This document shows, one piece after another, positions 7,996-19,349 of a stretch of DNA of 23,746 bases. Position 1 is the first letter of the stretch. The number at the start of each line of letters is the position of its first letter. The notes under the pieces were generated by a model. That model did no database searches and had not been told where the DNA came from. It saw only the letters and a program-made list of their open reading frames with translations. The position numbers and the translations under genes were made by a program. Source of the DNA: Haplomitrium mnioides (lineage: Eukaryota > Marchantiophyta > Haplomitriopsida > Calobryales); the NCBI GenBank assembly GCA_049999725.1, contig JBNGIS010020736.1, positions 136,542-160,287 of the forward strand. The letters are read 5' to 3'.

Positions 7996-8707
7996 GTGGC
8001 CAAGGCTTCTTCCATTTGCTCAATGGCCTAATAGAACAACTCATAGCACAGTCACTGGTTACATGCCTGCTGAGTTAATCCAAGGCCAAAAACCGAGTAT
8101 GCCTATTAAGGAACATATTCCAACTTGGAGTGCCTTACCTTGGGAGGATCATATTTCACAAGAGGAGCTACTTGCACTACGAATCAGGCAATTGGAAAGA
8201 AGGCCTGAAGATATTGAGCTAGCAATGGAAAGATTGAAGAAAGCTTGTTTGAAGAACAAAGAGAGGTTTGATCGCCAACATTGGTTGCGGCCTAAACAGA
8301 TTCATGAAGGAGATTGGGTTTTGGTGTATGACAGTAACTTGGACAATCAACTTAGTGCACTTAGAAAATTTTCTAGGCGCTGGTTTGGACCGTATGTGGT
8401 AGTGACAGTTCAAGATAATGCTACTTATTCCCTAAGAGAATTAGATGGGACACATCTCAAGGTTCCAATCGCTGGTAAACGAGTTAAACTCTTCAAGAAC
8501 AGAGATGGTGCTATGGATATTGAGAGGCTGGTTTCTGAAGATGATTCTTATATAGAGAAGACATCAAGTTCATCCATTCCTTCAGGTAAAAGCCGACCAC
8601 AACCTTTTTTAATTTTGGTGCATACCGGAAGATGCACAAGTTCAGAGGAGGTGGATGTCGTGTTGTGGGTCGACTACCGCTTGAACCCACTGAGTATCTA
8701 TCTATGA
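7986..8707 (+). pseudogene. Gypsy integrase C-terminal part with GPY/F-like module
   Basis: Open frame in phase with the real reading: GYMPAELIQGQKPSMPI, then a Lys/Arg-rich helix (RLKKACLKNKERFDRQH), DWVLVYDSN, and FSRRWFGPYVVVTVQDN with TYSLRELDGTHLKVP and GKRVKLFKNR. The RWFGPYVV is the GPY/F module of gypsy integrases, which binds DNA. After about residue 155 the sequence (Ser-rich, then VLWVDYRLNPL) is not recognised; there is no clear chromodomain aromatic cage. Confidence 0.8.
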
Positions 8708-9702
8708 AAGAGGAGTATGTAAGTGAAATTTATGAAGTAGAGATTGATCTTGTGAGGAACCAGACCTGCCAAGGAGATGTGGGAGGATTATGTGGTCAAT
8801 AGAGGAAAAATGGGTTTTTTTGGTTTTTCAACAAATTATGTATAGAGTAAACTTCATTCTTATTAGATGAGAATTGGAGCTAACATTTCATACACATATT
8901 ATTTAGGTTAAATATAGGTAGTAGCAATTTACAAAAGTGAAAAATCTATTGTAAACCAGGAGTTATAACTGGTCAAAAGTCAAATAAGACTTGACTTAAA
9001 AGTCAAAACAGAGAGTATATGGATAAAATAAAAGGAAATTATTATTGTCCAAGTAGAAATCTTATTTTACAAGCTTTTCAACAAGGTATAATACAAGCAA
9101 TTTGGACTAGTATCAAGGATTTTAGAGGGATTCTTTTAGAAACACTAAAAAGGAGAAAAGTTAAGAAAAGCTACTTTAATCTTTGACTTGCTCTTTGAGG
9201 GAATCTCGAAATATGAAAGTAGTTTTTGTATTAGGTACAAATAAAAGGGAATCAGCTGACTAGGTCATATGCTTGGTCAAGGAAAGCTCCAAATGAGAAG
9301 CGTCTTCTTGAAAAAGTAAGAAAAAGTTAAAGTTACTTTAGAACTACTTTTGAGAAAGCTCCAAATGAGAAGCTTCTTGAGGAAAAAAGCAAGATACTTT
9401 AGTAAATATTCTAGAAGATACTTTTGAATTTAAAATTAAAAGGCTAGCTTTTACCTAGGGTAAAAGCATCTCTAGGTTTTACTAGTAGTAATTAGTTAGA
9501 CTAGTATATAAGGAGGGAGAAGACAAAGCAAAGGGGACTTACTTCTTTCATTTTGTGCTTGGAGAGGCTTGAGCTTAGACTTCATTGGGGAGTTCATTGG
9601 AGAGGCGCTTGGAAGAGCTACCAAGAAGACTTATTGGAGGAGGACAATCACTTAAAGAGGGATTTCCAATAAAGCGAAGAGTTTTGACTATCAAGTGAAG
9701 AT
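8708..9702 (+). other. Candidate 3' LTR / untranslated region of the gypsy element
   Basis: No gene. A purine-rich stretch (AATAGAGGAAAAATGGG, about 8798-8814) could be a polypurine tract. Further on are a TATA box (TATATAAGG, 9505-9513), a purine-rich leader, and AATAAA at 9668-9673, an LTR-like U3-R arrangement. GAAAGCTCCAAATGAGAAGC occurs twice, 72 bp apart (9282 and 9354). I cannot define the LTR ends because no second copy lies in the window. Confidence 0.4.
9505..9511 (+). promoter_or_regulatory. TATA box in the candidate LTR
   Basis: TATATAA followed by GGAGGGAGAAG; AATAAA lies 163 bp downstream, the layout expected of a promoter plus R region in an LTR. Confidence 0.45.
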
Positions 9703-9957
9703 GTGACGGGAAAGTGGCTACGAATTGCTGAAATTGTGAGAAGAATAGACAATGTACCACCACCACGCAACAACAATGACTTGAAATGTTTTATCGACTT
9801 GATGAACTACTACTTATTCTTGCTAAGCGACTTTGCCTCTTTGGTTGCACCATTGCATCAACGTTTGTACTCTTCAACAAAATGGGTATGGACCGTGGAG
9901 CATGAACGATCATTCCATCGCATAAAGGAGGGAGTTCTAAACGGCTTCAATAGGTGA
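9703..9957 (+). pseudogene. Second gypsy fragment, RT connection region
   Basis: Reads RRIDNVPPPRNNNDLKCFI, DLMNYYLFLLSDFASLVAPL, and TKWVWTVEHERSFHRIKE. This is the typical 'PPP-x-N ... L-x-x-F-x-x-x-x-N-Y-Y ... P-L' connection between reverse transcriptase and RNase H. Its wording differs from the same region in the larger element (around 6520-6700), so it is a separate insertion or family. It ends in a TGA and no other domain follows. Confidence 0.75.
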
Positions 9958-10006
9958 CTAAAGAATGACCATCATAGTATGAGTATTTATAGTAGTTAAG
10001 ATCCAT

Positions 10007-10332
10007 ATGCGTCAACGGTTGGTTGAGCAATTTGGAGTAGAAAGAATAGAGCAAATTTTGGCAGATCCTAACCTATTTGCTTTTCTTATTCTAATTCAAG
10101 CAATTTGCGAGATCCATATATTTTTTATTGTGGTAGATGTGGTGGAAAGACAAACTCAAGTGAAGGAACATTGTCAATTTACAAAACAAAATGGGAACGA
10201 TTCCAGTCTTCTATGGCAAAGAGGATGAGATCGCAACAAATTATTTGTGAGACTTCAAACGTGTTGGTGCTTGCAAAAAGGATCAATTCAAGCAATTTCT
10301 ATGTAACCAATGTGTTGATGTGTGTTTACTAG
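10007..10332 (+). other. Possible fragment of an unrecognised coding sequence
   Basis: Two overlapping open frames. The one from 10105 has a CGRCGG pair-of-cysteines motif, then TKWERFQSSMAKRM, QQIICET and NFYVTNVLMC, which reads like real protein with a zinc-ribbon-like start, but I do not know the family. The other from 10007 (LVEQFGVERIEQILADPN) reads like the segment just before it, so a frameshift near 10100 may split one older gene. Confidence 0.3.
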
Positions 10333-10524
10333 CTATAGCCAGATACCTTGTATATTCTCATAGAAGAAAACATGTACTGCGACAATGACGTAATTAGAGT
10401 CGTGGTGTTTCATGAACATGCATGGAGCAATGTCATCATTTGTAAAATTCAATGCCATCATTTCTAATTGAATCTCTGGAACCAATTTCTGGCACTTTGT
10501 TTTGAGTCCATATATCGATCTCAG
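10333..10524 (-). pseudogene. Ty1/copia reverse-transcriptase fragment
   Basis: On the minus strand the frame reads LRSIYGLKTKCQKL, then LNFTNDDIAPCMFMKHHDSN and YVIVAVHVFFYENIQG. This corresponds to the copia palm (L-x-S-I-Y-G-L-K ... D-x-C-x-F-x-K ... Y-V-D-D), with the catalytic YVDD replaced by HVFF, so it is inactive. The usual upstream copia RT region is absent; the frame instead continues upstream into the GPFV repeat. Confidence 0.75.
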
Positions 10525-11181
10525 AACTTGAATTGCCATTTGTATTCCTGATTGATCAATTGGTGATCTTGATGCATTAATAGAATGCTTTGTCAACTTC
10601 ACATTTTCATGTGGTATACTTTGATGATGGGGGACAAAAGGTCCACTATGGTGTTGTTCATGTAGCATGTATGTATGTGGGACTAAAGGTCCTCTGAAAT
10701 GATGCATGCTGGACAAGTTTGTTGACAAGATTAAAGGTTCTTGAATGGCATTGTGCAACTTCTTTTCCATCATTTGGCATTGTCTTTTTGACATGAGGAC
10801 TATAGGTCCTTTCTGAATTGGCAGTGGCTTTTTATGGACAAAAGGTCCTTTCATTTGCTAGCCATGGGGGACAAAAGGTCCTTTTCCCAGATTGAGGTTG
10901 TTATGGACAAAAGGTCCATTTTTATTCATTAATCCTCTGTGGATTAAAGGTCCATTTTCATAGTACATATCATGAGGGACAGAAGGTCCAACCTTAGAGT
11001 TTAGACCGTGAGAGATAGAAGGTTCAATCTTAGTATTTGGGCCACTTGGGACTAAAGGTCCATTTGCACTGTGGTTGTTCTCGCCTAAATATGAAATGTC
11101 ATTCTTGATATGAGTTTGGAGGGCGGCGATTGTTTTGTACTTTGTACAGATGGGTGATCGATCCAAAATTTGGGCGATCAC
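10525..11181 (-). pseudogene. Repeat-bearing reading frame fused to the copia fragment
   Basis: Two open stretches (10858-11181 and the start of 10333-10854) are in the same frame and separated by a single TAG (10855-10857). Together they make about 282 codons. From the N-terminus: a short segment with YKTIAALQTHIKNDISYLG, then 12-residue repeats of the form GP(F/L)VPHGLNxKx, and less regular GPF/GPL copies before the copia palm. No family recognised. The frame could be a chimeric remnant created when a copia copy landed beside a minisatellite, or a repeat-containing gag-like region. Confidence 0.45.
10631..11061. repeat. 36-bp tandem array D with GGAC-AAAA-GGTCC core (about 11 copies)
   Basis: Cores of the type GGACAAAAGGTCC occur at 10631, 10679, 10728, 10797, 10836, 10869, 10905, 10941, 10977, 11013 and 11049. 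The last six steps (from 10869 on) are 36 bp, except that earlier ones vary from 33 to 69. The core is an imperfect palindrome (GGAC...GTCC). The period is twelve codons, so the minus-strand frame stays open. Confidence 0.85.
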
Positions 11182-11189
11182 AGACCTGT
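11146..11189. repeat. Imperfect inverted repeat
   Basis: ACAGATGGGTGATCG and CGATCACAGACCTGT face each other around CCAAAATTTGGG, giving a roughly 20-bp stem with few mismatches. It lies in the N-terminal part of the repeat-bearing minus-strand frame. Function unknown. Confidence 0.5.
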
Positions 11190-12603
11190 GTACCTGTTTA
11201 TGTTTTTTGCTTTAAGCGGAAAAATGAAAATCTGAAATGAAAAACCAGAAAGAATCGATTGAATGCGAGTTATTCATATTGCTAACAGATAAAGAGACTT
11301 CCCTGTATGGATGTGTATCTACTCCTACTGGTAGGTCTGTAGTGTGTCTTCCAAGAACCTTTTCGTGTATAAGCATGTTTCCCCTAATTGTTGTTGTGTC
11401 ACTCTGCAATGTTGATTCTGGAAAAAGGAAGAGATAAGAAGTGTTGCAGATATTGCCAAATAGTGGGTTTTGCTCGTGGAGGTAGCAGGGGTCAAGGCTT
11501 TTGGTTAGTATGAGTTGTCTGTAGTCTATGCCAGAAATATTTCAGAATCAAAGAGTGTGTTCCTTGTGAGGGTTAGATTCGTTCAGAAAAGAAAAGAGTC
11601 AATCAAAAAAAAAAAAAAACAAGAGTGGGTTGAGAAGATTGAACCTTGGCGTTTTGGAAAATTAAGTGAAAGAACTTGAAGTGACAAGATGCAGGTTGCC
11701 CTTATGTTGAATGTTGATATGGCTATGTGTAGCAGCTTGTGTGAAAGTATCTCTCTCCGAAGATATATGTGACTATGTCATTGTTCGGAGAAGAGTCGAA
11801 ATCACTGGAGTCTGCGTTGTTGCAAAGACAGATGAGTTGAAATCATGCACTATGGGAGTAGATAAAAATGGGTAGGTGTCTAATGTCGAAGTCACACATA
11901 GATGTTAGATAGTATCAGGAGTTCGATACCAAGTAGGTGTAGAAATGCCTTGTCTCCCTCTGGTCTGTGATGGTGCTTCTGTCATGAAAGATAGGTAGGT
12001 TGTCGCTGAGTGGCAGTAGAGAACCACAACCTGGAAAGAGGGTAAACCAAGAACAAAAAAGGAACAATGAGAAGGTGGTAAGCTTGTGTGCTTATCCTTC
12101 AATGTTAGAAAGGAACGAAAAAGAGCAACAGGAAAGAATGAAAAAGTTGAGTATAGGGGTGGAATAGCAAGCCCGTATACCCTGGTGTCAAAGAGGAGTG
12201 AGCATACCCGCTATTACTATCGTCTCTGCTCGATGGTTCCCAGCAATGAGAAGGAGAAAACACGAATCTCACGAAGAACCATGAGCAGAAGAAAAAGAAG
12301 AGAAAATGGTAGTTCGTTAGCAAGTGAGAGGTTAGTATAGAAGTGTAGCAATGGAAACAGAAAAAAAGAAAAAGAAAATATGATCTAGTAGATGTTGCTG
12401 TCGAAGAGTAAGGAGGATGGACACCTTCAGTCCATCATAAGCAAGGGACAAAAAGGCAGACAAGAATGATACAATATGAGTCGACCGCGGGCAAGCACAG
12501 AATGTTGTGGTGTTCTGTTGGGGTCGACAAATAGAGAAAGGAGCAAACTAGTGTTGCGGTAGCTGTGCGGAGGTTGTCGAACAGAGAAGAAGCTATCACC
12601 TGC
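11190..12603. other. Unassigned interval
   Basis: About 1.4 kb with only short open frames (65-84 residues) that look random (Lys/Arg-rich or Phe-rich). It could be the leader and LTR of the minus-strand copia remnant, as it lies upstream of it, but no LTR ends or convincing primer-binding site were found. Confidence 0.4.
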
Positions 12604-15600
12604 AATGACCCATTTGTTTGTTGAGATGAAATAAGATTTCTATGTTTGAAACAAATTCATTTGTAGATCCATCAAGGATATGAGGGAACTATTTCTTTCG
12701 ATCAAATTCGATTTCTTTGTTTGAGTTAAATACCTTGCCATATTCGTCCTCTACCAATGGATCTATTTACTTGAATTGAGTTCTTTTGAAGATCCATTAT
12801 TAAAATGACCAAATAAGATTTCTATGATTGTGTCAAGTTTCTTTGTAGATCCATCATAGATATAAGGCAACTATTTCTTTAGATTTAATTTGATTTCCTT
12901 GTTTGGGTCAACTATCTTTGCGTATTAATCCTCTATCACAACTACTATTTACTTAAATTTAGTTCCTTTGCAGATCTATCAGTGATATGACACATCTCTT
13001 TGTTAAGATCAAATACTATTTCTATATTTGGATCAAATTTCTTTGTAGATCCATTATATAAATACATGAATGATGTGACGCATCTCTTTGTAAAGATCAA
13101 ATATGAATTCTCTATTTGGATCGAGTTCCTTTGTAAATTCATCATAAACATGATGGATATCAATGATATGACACATCTTTTTGTTAAGATCAAGTACGAT
13201 TTCTATATTTGGATTGAGTTCCTTTGTAGATTCATTGCGGACATGAGGCAACAAATTCTTTGGATCAAATTTTATTTCTTTGTTTGGGTCAAATACCTAT
13301 GCGTATTGATCCTTTATCAATAGCTCTACTAAATTGAATTCAGTTTCTTTGCAGGTCCAAGTTTGACATGACGCATGTGTTTGTTAAGATCAAAAAAGAT
13401 TTCTATATTTAGATAGAGTTCCTTTGTAGATCCATCATGGACATAAGGCAACTATTTCTTGACATCAAATTTGATTTCTTTGTTTTGGTCAAATCCTCAA
13501 TCAATAGCTTTTTTTACATTAATTAGATCCTTTGTAGATCCATCATTGACATGGCGCGTCTATTTGTTCAAATCAAATAAGATTTGATTTCTATGTTTGG
13601 ATCAAGCTCCTTTGTAGATCTATCACATACAAGAGACAACTCTTTTTTCACATTAAATTTGATTTCTTTTTTTAGCTCAAATATATTTTTGTATTGATCA
13701 TCTATCAATAGCACTATTTACTTGAATTCATATCCTTTGTAGATCCATTATTGATATGAGTGATTTGTATCAAAAGATCTAAAACGATTTCAAATTCAGA
13801 TCGAGTTCCCTTGTAGATCCATCATGGATATTGGGCAACCACTTCTTGATGTCAAATTTGATTTCTTTTATGGGTCAAATAACTTTGTATATTGATCCTC
13901 TATGGATGCCACTATTTACTTGAATCGATTCCTTTGCAGATCCATCAATGATATGACAAGTTTCTTTGTTAAGATCAAATAAGATTTATATATTTGGATC
14001 AAGTTCCTTAATAGATCCACTATGGATATGAGAGAACTGTTTCATTAGATCAAATTTGATTTCTTTGATTGTGTGAAATATCTATGGCTATTGATCCTCT
14101 ATCAATTGCACTAATTACTTGAATTCAAGTCCTTTGCAAGTCTATCTTTGATGTGACACATCTGTTTTTTAAGATCAAATAAGATTTCTATGTTTGGATC
14201 AAGTTTCTTTGTAGATTCATCAAGTACATGAGGGAATTATGTCCTTCCATCAAATTCAATTTCTTTGTTTGAGTCAAATACCTTTCCGTATTCAATATCT
14301 ACCAATACATCTATTTACTTGAACAGAGTTCCTTTGAAGATCCATTATTGAAATAACGCATCTCTTTGTTAAGATGAAATAAGATTTCTATGTTTGGGTC
14401 AAGTTTCTTTGTAGATCCATCATGAACATATGGCAACTGTTTCTTTAGATGAAATTTGATTTCTTTGTTTAGGTCAAATACCTTTTCGTATTCATCCACT
14501 ATCAATGAATCGATATACTTGAACTCAGTTCCTTTGATGATCAATCAATGATATAACGCATCTCTTTGTTAAGATTAAATAAGATTTCTATATTTGGATC
14601 AAGTTCCTTTGTAGATTCATCATGGAGATAAGCCAATTGTTTCTTCATATCAAGTTCAATTTCTTTTTTTGGTCAAATATTTTTGCGTATTGTTCTTCTA
14701 TATGTAATGTTTATATGTTTAGATCATATTCCTTTGTACATCCATCATGGACATGAGGAACCTATTTCTTTGTATCAAATTTAATTTCTTTGTTTGAGTC
14801 AAATACCTTTGCCTATTGATACTTTGTCAATGTCTCTATTTACTTGAACTGAGTTCCATTGAAGATCCATTATTGATATGACCTATGTGTTTGTTAAGAT
14901 CAAATAAAATTTCTATGTTTGGATCAAGTTCCTTTGTAGATCCATCATGGACATGACGCAATTGTTTCTTTCGATCAAATTTGATTTATTTTCTTAAGTC
15001 AAATACCTTTCCGTATTCATCCTCTATTAATGTATCTATTTACTTGAACTTAGTTCTTTTGTAGGTCCATTATTGATATAATGCATCCTTTTGTTAAGAT
15101 TAAATAAGATTTCTATATTTGGATCGAGTTCCTTTTTAGATCCATCATGAACATAACATAAATGTCTCTTTGCATCAAAATTTATTTTTTGTTTGGGTTA
15201 AACACCTTTGTGTATTGATCCTCTATCAATAGTACTATTTACTTTAATTCAATTCCTTTGCATGTCAACCAATGATATGATGCATCTATTTTCTTAGATC
15301 AAATAAGATTTCTATGTTTGGATCAAGTTCCTTTGTAGATTCATCATCGACATGAGAAAACTGTTTCTTAACATGAAATTTAATTCCTTTGCTTGGGTCA
15401 AATACCTTTGCGTATTTATCAAGTTTTGTTTTAGATCTATCATGGAAATAAGGCAATTGTTTCTTCCTATGAAATTCGATTTCTTTGTTTGGGTCCAAAC
15501 CCTATACGTATTGATCCTCTATCAATAGCACCATTTACTTGAATTCAATTCTTATGAAAGTTTATCTTTGATATTACGTAGCCAATTGTTAACATTAAAT

Positions 15601-16350
15601 TTGATTTCTTTGTTTGGGTCAAATCCCTTTGCGTATTAATCCTCTGTCAATGCCACTATTTCTTTAAATTCACTTCCTTTATAGATCCATGAATAATATG
15701 ACACATCTATTTGTTAAGATCAAAAACTATTTCTATATTTGGATCGAGTTCCTTTGTAGATCCATCATGGAGATGAGGCAACAATTTCTTTAGATTAAAT
15801 TTGATTTCTTTGTTTAGCTCAAATACCTATGTGTATTGATCCTCTATCAATAGCACTATTTACTTGAATTCAGTTTCTTTGCATGTCCATCTTTGATATG
15901 ACAAATCTAATTGTTAAGATCAAATAAGATTTCTTTGTTTGGATCAAAGTCCTTTGTAGATCCATCATCGATATGAGGCAACAATTTATTGACATCAAAT
16001 TTGATTTCTTTGTTTGGGTCAAACAACTTTGAGTATTGATCCTCTTTCAATAACACTATTTACTTGAAATAAGATCCTTTGCAGATCCATCATTGATATG
16101 ACGCATTTGTTTGTTAAAATCAAATAAGATTCTTATGTTCCTATCAAGTTCGTTTGTAGATCCATCATAGACATTAGGCAACTATTTTTTCATATAACAT
16201 TTGATTTCATTATTTAGCTCAAATACGTTTGCGTATTGACCCTCTATCAATAGCACTACTTACTTGAATTCAATTCGTTTGTAGATCCATCATTGATATG
16301 ATGCATCTAATTGTTAAGATCAGAAAAGATTTCTTTGTTTGGATCTAATT

Positions 16351-16400
16351 CCTTTGTAGATCCATCATGGACATTCCTTTGTGGATCCATCATAGACATT
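16351..16400. repeat. 25-bp direct duplication inside the array
   Basis: CCTTTGTAGATCCATCATGG... is repeated immediately (16351-16375 and 16376-16400, two mismatches), which shifts the register of all later units by 25 bp. It is a local slippage event. Confidence 0.85.
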
Positions 16401-17841
16401 GGGCAATCGTTTCTTGATATCAAATTCAATTTCTTTCTTTCATTCAAATACCTTTACGTATTGATCCTCTATCAATGCCACTATTTACTTAAATTAAGTT
16501 CTTTTCCAAATCCATCAATGATATGACGCATCATTTTTTTGAGATCAAATAAAATGTATATATTTGGATTGAGTTCCTTTGTAGATCCATTGTGGATATA
16601 GCGCAACATTTTCTTCAAATCAAATTTGATTTTTTTGCTTGGGTCAAATACCTTTGCATATTGATCCTCTATCAATAGCGGTATTTACTTGCATTCAATT
16701 CATTTGCAGGTCCATCTTTGATATGACGCATCTGTTTTTTAAGATAAAAAAAGATCTGTATGTTTGGAACAAGTTCCTTTGTGGAGCCATCATGGAAATG
16801 AGCCAACTTGTTTCTTGAGATTGAATTTGATTTCCTTATTTGGGTCAAATACCTATGTGTATTGATCCTCTATTAATAGCATTATTTACTTGAACTATGT
16901 TTCTTTGTAGGTCCATCTTTGATGTGACACAATTGTTTGTTAAGATCAAATAAGATTTCTATGTTTGGATGGGATTCCTTTGTAGATCCACCATGGACAT
17001 CAAGCAATTGTTTCTTGACTTTCAATTTGATTTCTTTGTCTCACTCAAGCATCTTTGTGTATTAATCCTCTATCAATAGCACTATTTACTTGAATTAAGA
17101 TCATTTGCACATCCATCATTGATTTGACGCACCTGTTTGTCAAAATCAAATAATATTTCTATGTTTGGATCAAGTTCCTTTATAGATCCATCATGGATAT
17201 GAGGCAACTATTTCTTCACATTAAATTCTATTTGTTTTTTTTAGCTCAAATATGTTTGCATATTGATCCTCTATCAATAGCACTATTTACTTCAATTCAG
17301 TTCCTTTGCAAATCCATCATTGAAATGACGCATGTGTTTGTTTAGATTAGAAAAAATTTCTATGTTTGGATCGAGTTCCTTTGTAGATCCATCATGGATA
17401 TTGGGCAACTATTTCTTAATATCAAATTCGATTTCTTTTTTTTTTGGTCAAATACCTTTGCGTATTGATCCTCTATCAATGCCACTATTTATTAAGATTC
17501 AGTTCCTTTGGAGATCCATCAATTATATGATGCATCTCTTTGTTAAGATCAAATAAGATGTCTATATTTGGATTGAGTTCCTTTGTAGTTCTATTATCAA
17601 TATAAGGCAAGTGTTTCTTCATTTCAAATTGATTTTTTTTTGTTTGGGTCAAATATTTTTGTCTATTTATCTTCAATCAAAAGCACTCTTTACTTGAATT
17701 AAGTTCTTTTGGAGGTCCATCTTTGATATGACGAATCTTATTTATAAGATCAAAAAACATTTCTATGTTTGTTTCAAGTTCCTTTGTAGACCCATCATGG
17801 ACATAAAGGAATTGTTTCTTCAAATCAAATTCAATTTCTTT

Positions 17842-17846
17842 GTTTG
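17842..17846. repeat. Target-site duplication GTTTG, left copy
   Basis: GTTTG precedes the TG that starts the inserted element; the same five bases follow its final CA at 21294-21298. Removing the insert and one copy restores a normal array unit (TTCTTTGTTTGGGTCAAATA). Confidence 0.9.
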
Positions 17847-19349
17847 TGTTGTAGCACAGCAGTGACACTCCAACCCCGAAAAGAACAACCCGAGATCAAA
17901 CCACACAAGATCTATATAGAAATCTGCTCTTAATTCACTTTTACCAACTTTCCAGATTCTTTAAAGAGTTCTGAAACTGCACTCTATCAGTTTAGAGATG
18001 GACCTCTCTCCACTCTAGGACTGACAACCTTTCTCCATAAAACCAAACACATAAATACTTCCAACTACTCACATACACAAAACAACAACCAAGAGTTACT
18101 CAAATTCTATGACTGACATTTCTAGGACAAGAAAGCTGATGTACAGGCTGATTTTAAACATAAGCTGAATTAGAGAAATTCACAAGCAACCAGTTCTCCA
18201 ACTTGCTAGGAACTCTCAAACCAACACTCCAGTGCCTACCTTCATTACAACATCTCACTTCCCTCAAACTAGATACTCAAACCACTCCAATTCAATATAT
18301 CCCAGAGCTTGATGCTGAGAACTTAGCTATGGAACGACCCTCCTGATATGACATCCAACTTTGTTGTTCCTCCAACCACCCACTACTCTGTTTGTTTGTT
18401 GAAATGACCACCTATTCCATAGGCACACACAATCCTGAGCACTCCTTGCTCTACTGCAACCCACCAACCAGCATCCACTGATTGATTAATCACAGAAGGT
18501 TCTCTCCTTAAGAATTTAAAACATATAGGACAGAACAGAACTTAAAGCAGAACTGATTTTGTCACTAAACCTCCCACAGACCACAATCTGGAATTCAGAC
18601 CCCAGACCCACCAGCAAAACACACTCAGGTACCTCCTGACATGCACTTCCCTAATGCTACCTGATTGATTTCTCCAATTGCAAACCTATAGAACATTCAC
18701 CAACCAAATATAACTTCAAATCCTTATTCTTCCTCAAACTGCTCCTCATGAATCTGCAATCAACAACATGAGCAGGGGACCTCACAGACAAGAATCTCAT
18801 GATCTTTGCTTGAAGCTCTCCTGTACAATGAGACTAACCAACAAAACAAGAGCTCGCCATCAGGCTTATACCCTCTGCCCTGTTTAACTGACAATAACAG
18901 TCAGACTAATTTTAATTCAACCTAACTTGCTTCTCTACACGCTAACTTCTTTACACTAAGTTTAAAATAAGAACTAACAACTCACAGAGTCGTTCTTAAA
19001 CTAAACAACTTGTTTACATTACTTTACACAGACTTCACTCGCCATAAGAACAAACCACTAGCAATTGTTCTTATGCTAATTCCGATGTTTCACTAACTCT
19101 TCCACTTCAAGTTCGAACTTTTCAAATTCCGCAGAGTAGACGTTTCACCTTTTTTGAGCTTTTGAACTTTCAGTTCGACTTCCTCACCAAAACCGTAATA
19201 AATCACTAATTCGTCTTTTAACTTCTCTCCTCACGCACCTTTCCTTTTCACGCAAAACACTGATAAGTTGTTGTTTCATATATCACTGTTTCACTTCATT
19301 GCCATTTCACCAATCATCCTTCCGTTGATCTCCTCGGAAAGAAACCTTC

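Larger units (their letters stand above)
5051..8707 (+). mobile_element. Degenerate Ty3/gypsy-type element, 5' end missing
   Basis: Domain order reverse transcriptase, RNase H, integrase marks Ty3/gypsy. The gag and protease regions and any 5' LTR are absent or in the gap. At least four frameshifts and five in-frame stops show long inactivity. The orientation is +. The candidate 3' LTR lies at about 8800-9700. Confidence 0.85.
12604..17846. repeat. 200-bp higher-order tandem array, left block (about 26 copies)
   Basis: GATCCATCATGG-like anchors recur at 15759, 15959, 16159, 16359 and, after a local 25-bp duplication, 16384, 16584, 16784: exactly 200 bp each. Each unit has two related parts: a 75-bp piece (AGTTCCTTTGCAGATCCATC ... 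TTTGGATCA) and a 125-bp piece that begins the same way but has an extra ~50 bp (GCGTATTGATCCTCTATCAA ... TTTACTTGAATT). Some places have only 75-bp steps or internal deletions (near 12791-12848, 13048-13212, 14700, 15410). Many 62-107 residue frames on both strands are by-products. The array starts mid-unit at about 12604. Confidence 0.92.

Noticed and set aside
10631-11061. CRISPR-like array (about 36-bp spacing, conserved cores)
   Set aside because: The whole unit is repeated, not a constant repeat with unique spacers; the spacing varies in the first half, and the setting is eukaryotic.
11910-11935. Minus-strand TTGGTATCGAACTCC as a tRNA-Met primer-binding site for the copia remnant, or its plus strand as a tRNA-type B box (SINE)
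   Set aside because: Only the first seven bases match the initiator-tRNA site, no LTR end precedes it clearly, and no convincing A box lies at the right distance.
11190-12603. A gene in the interval between the copia remnant and the satellite
   Set aside because: Only short frames with biased composition and no motif or splice pattern that I could support.
12604-17868. Many 62-107 residue frames on both strands in the 200-bp array
   Set aside because: The 200-bp unit is not a multiple of three and the frames break every unit; treated as by-products of the repeat.
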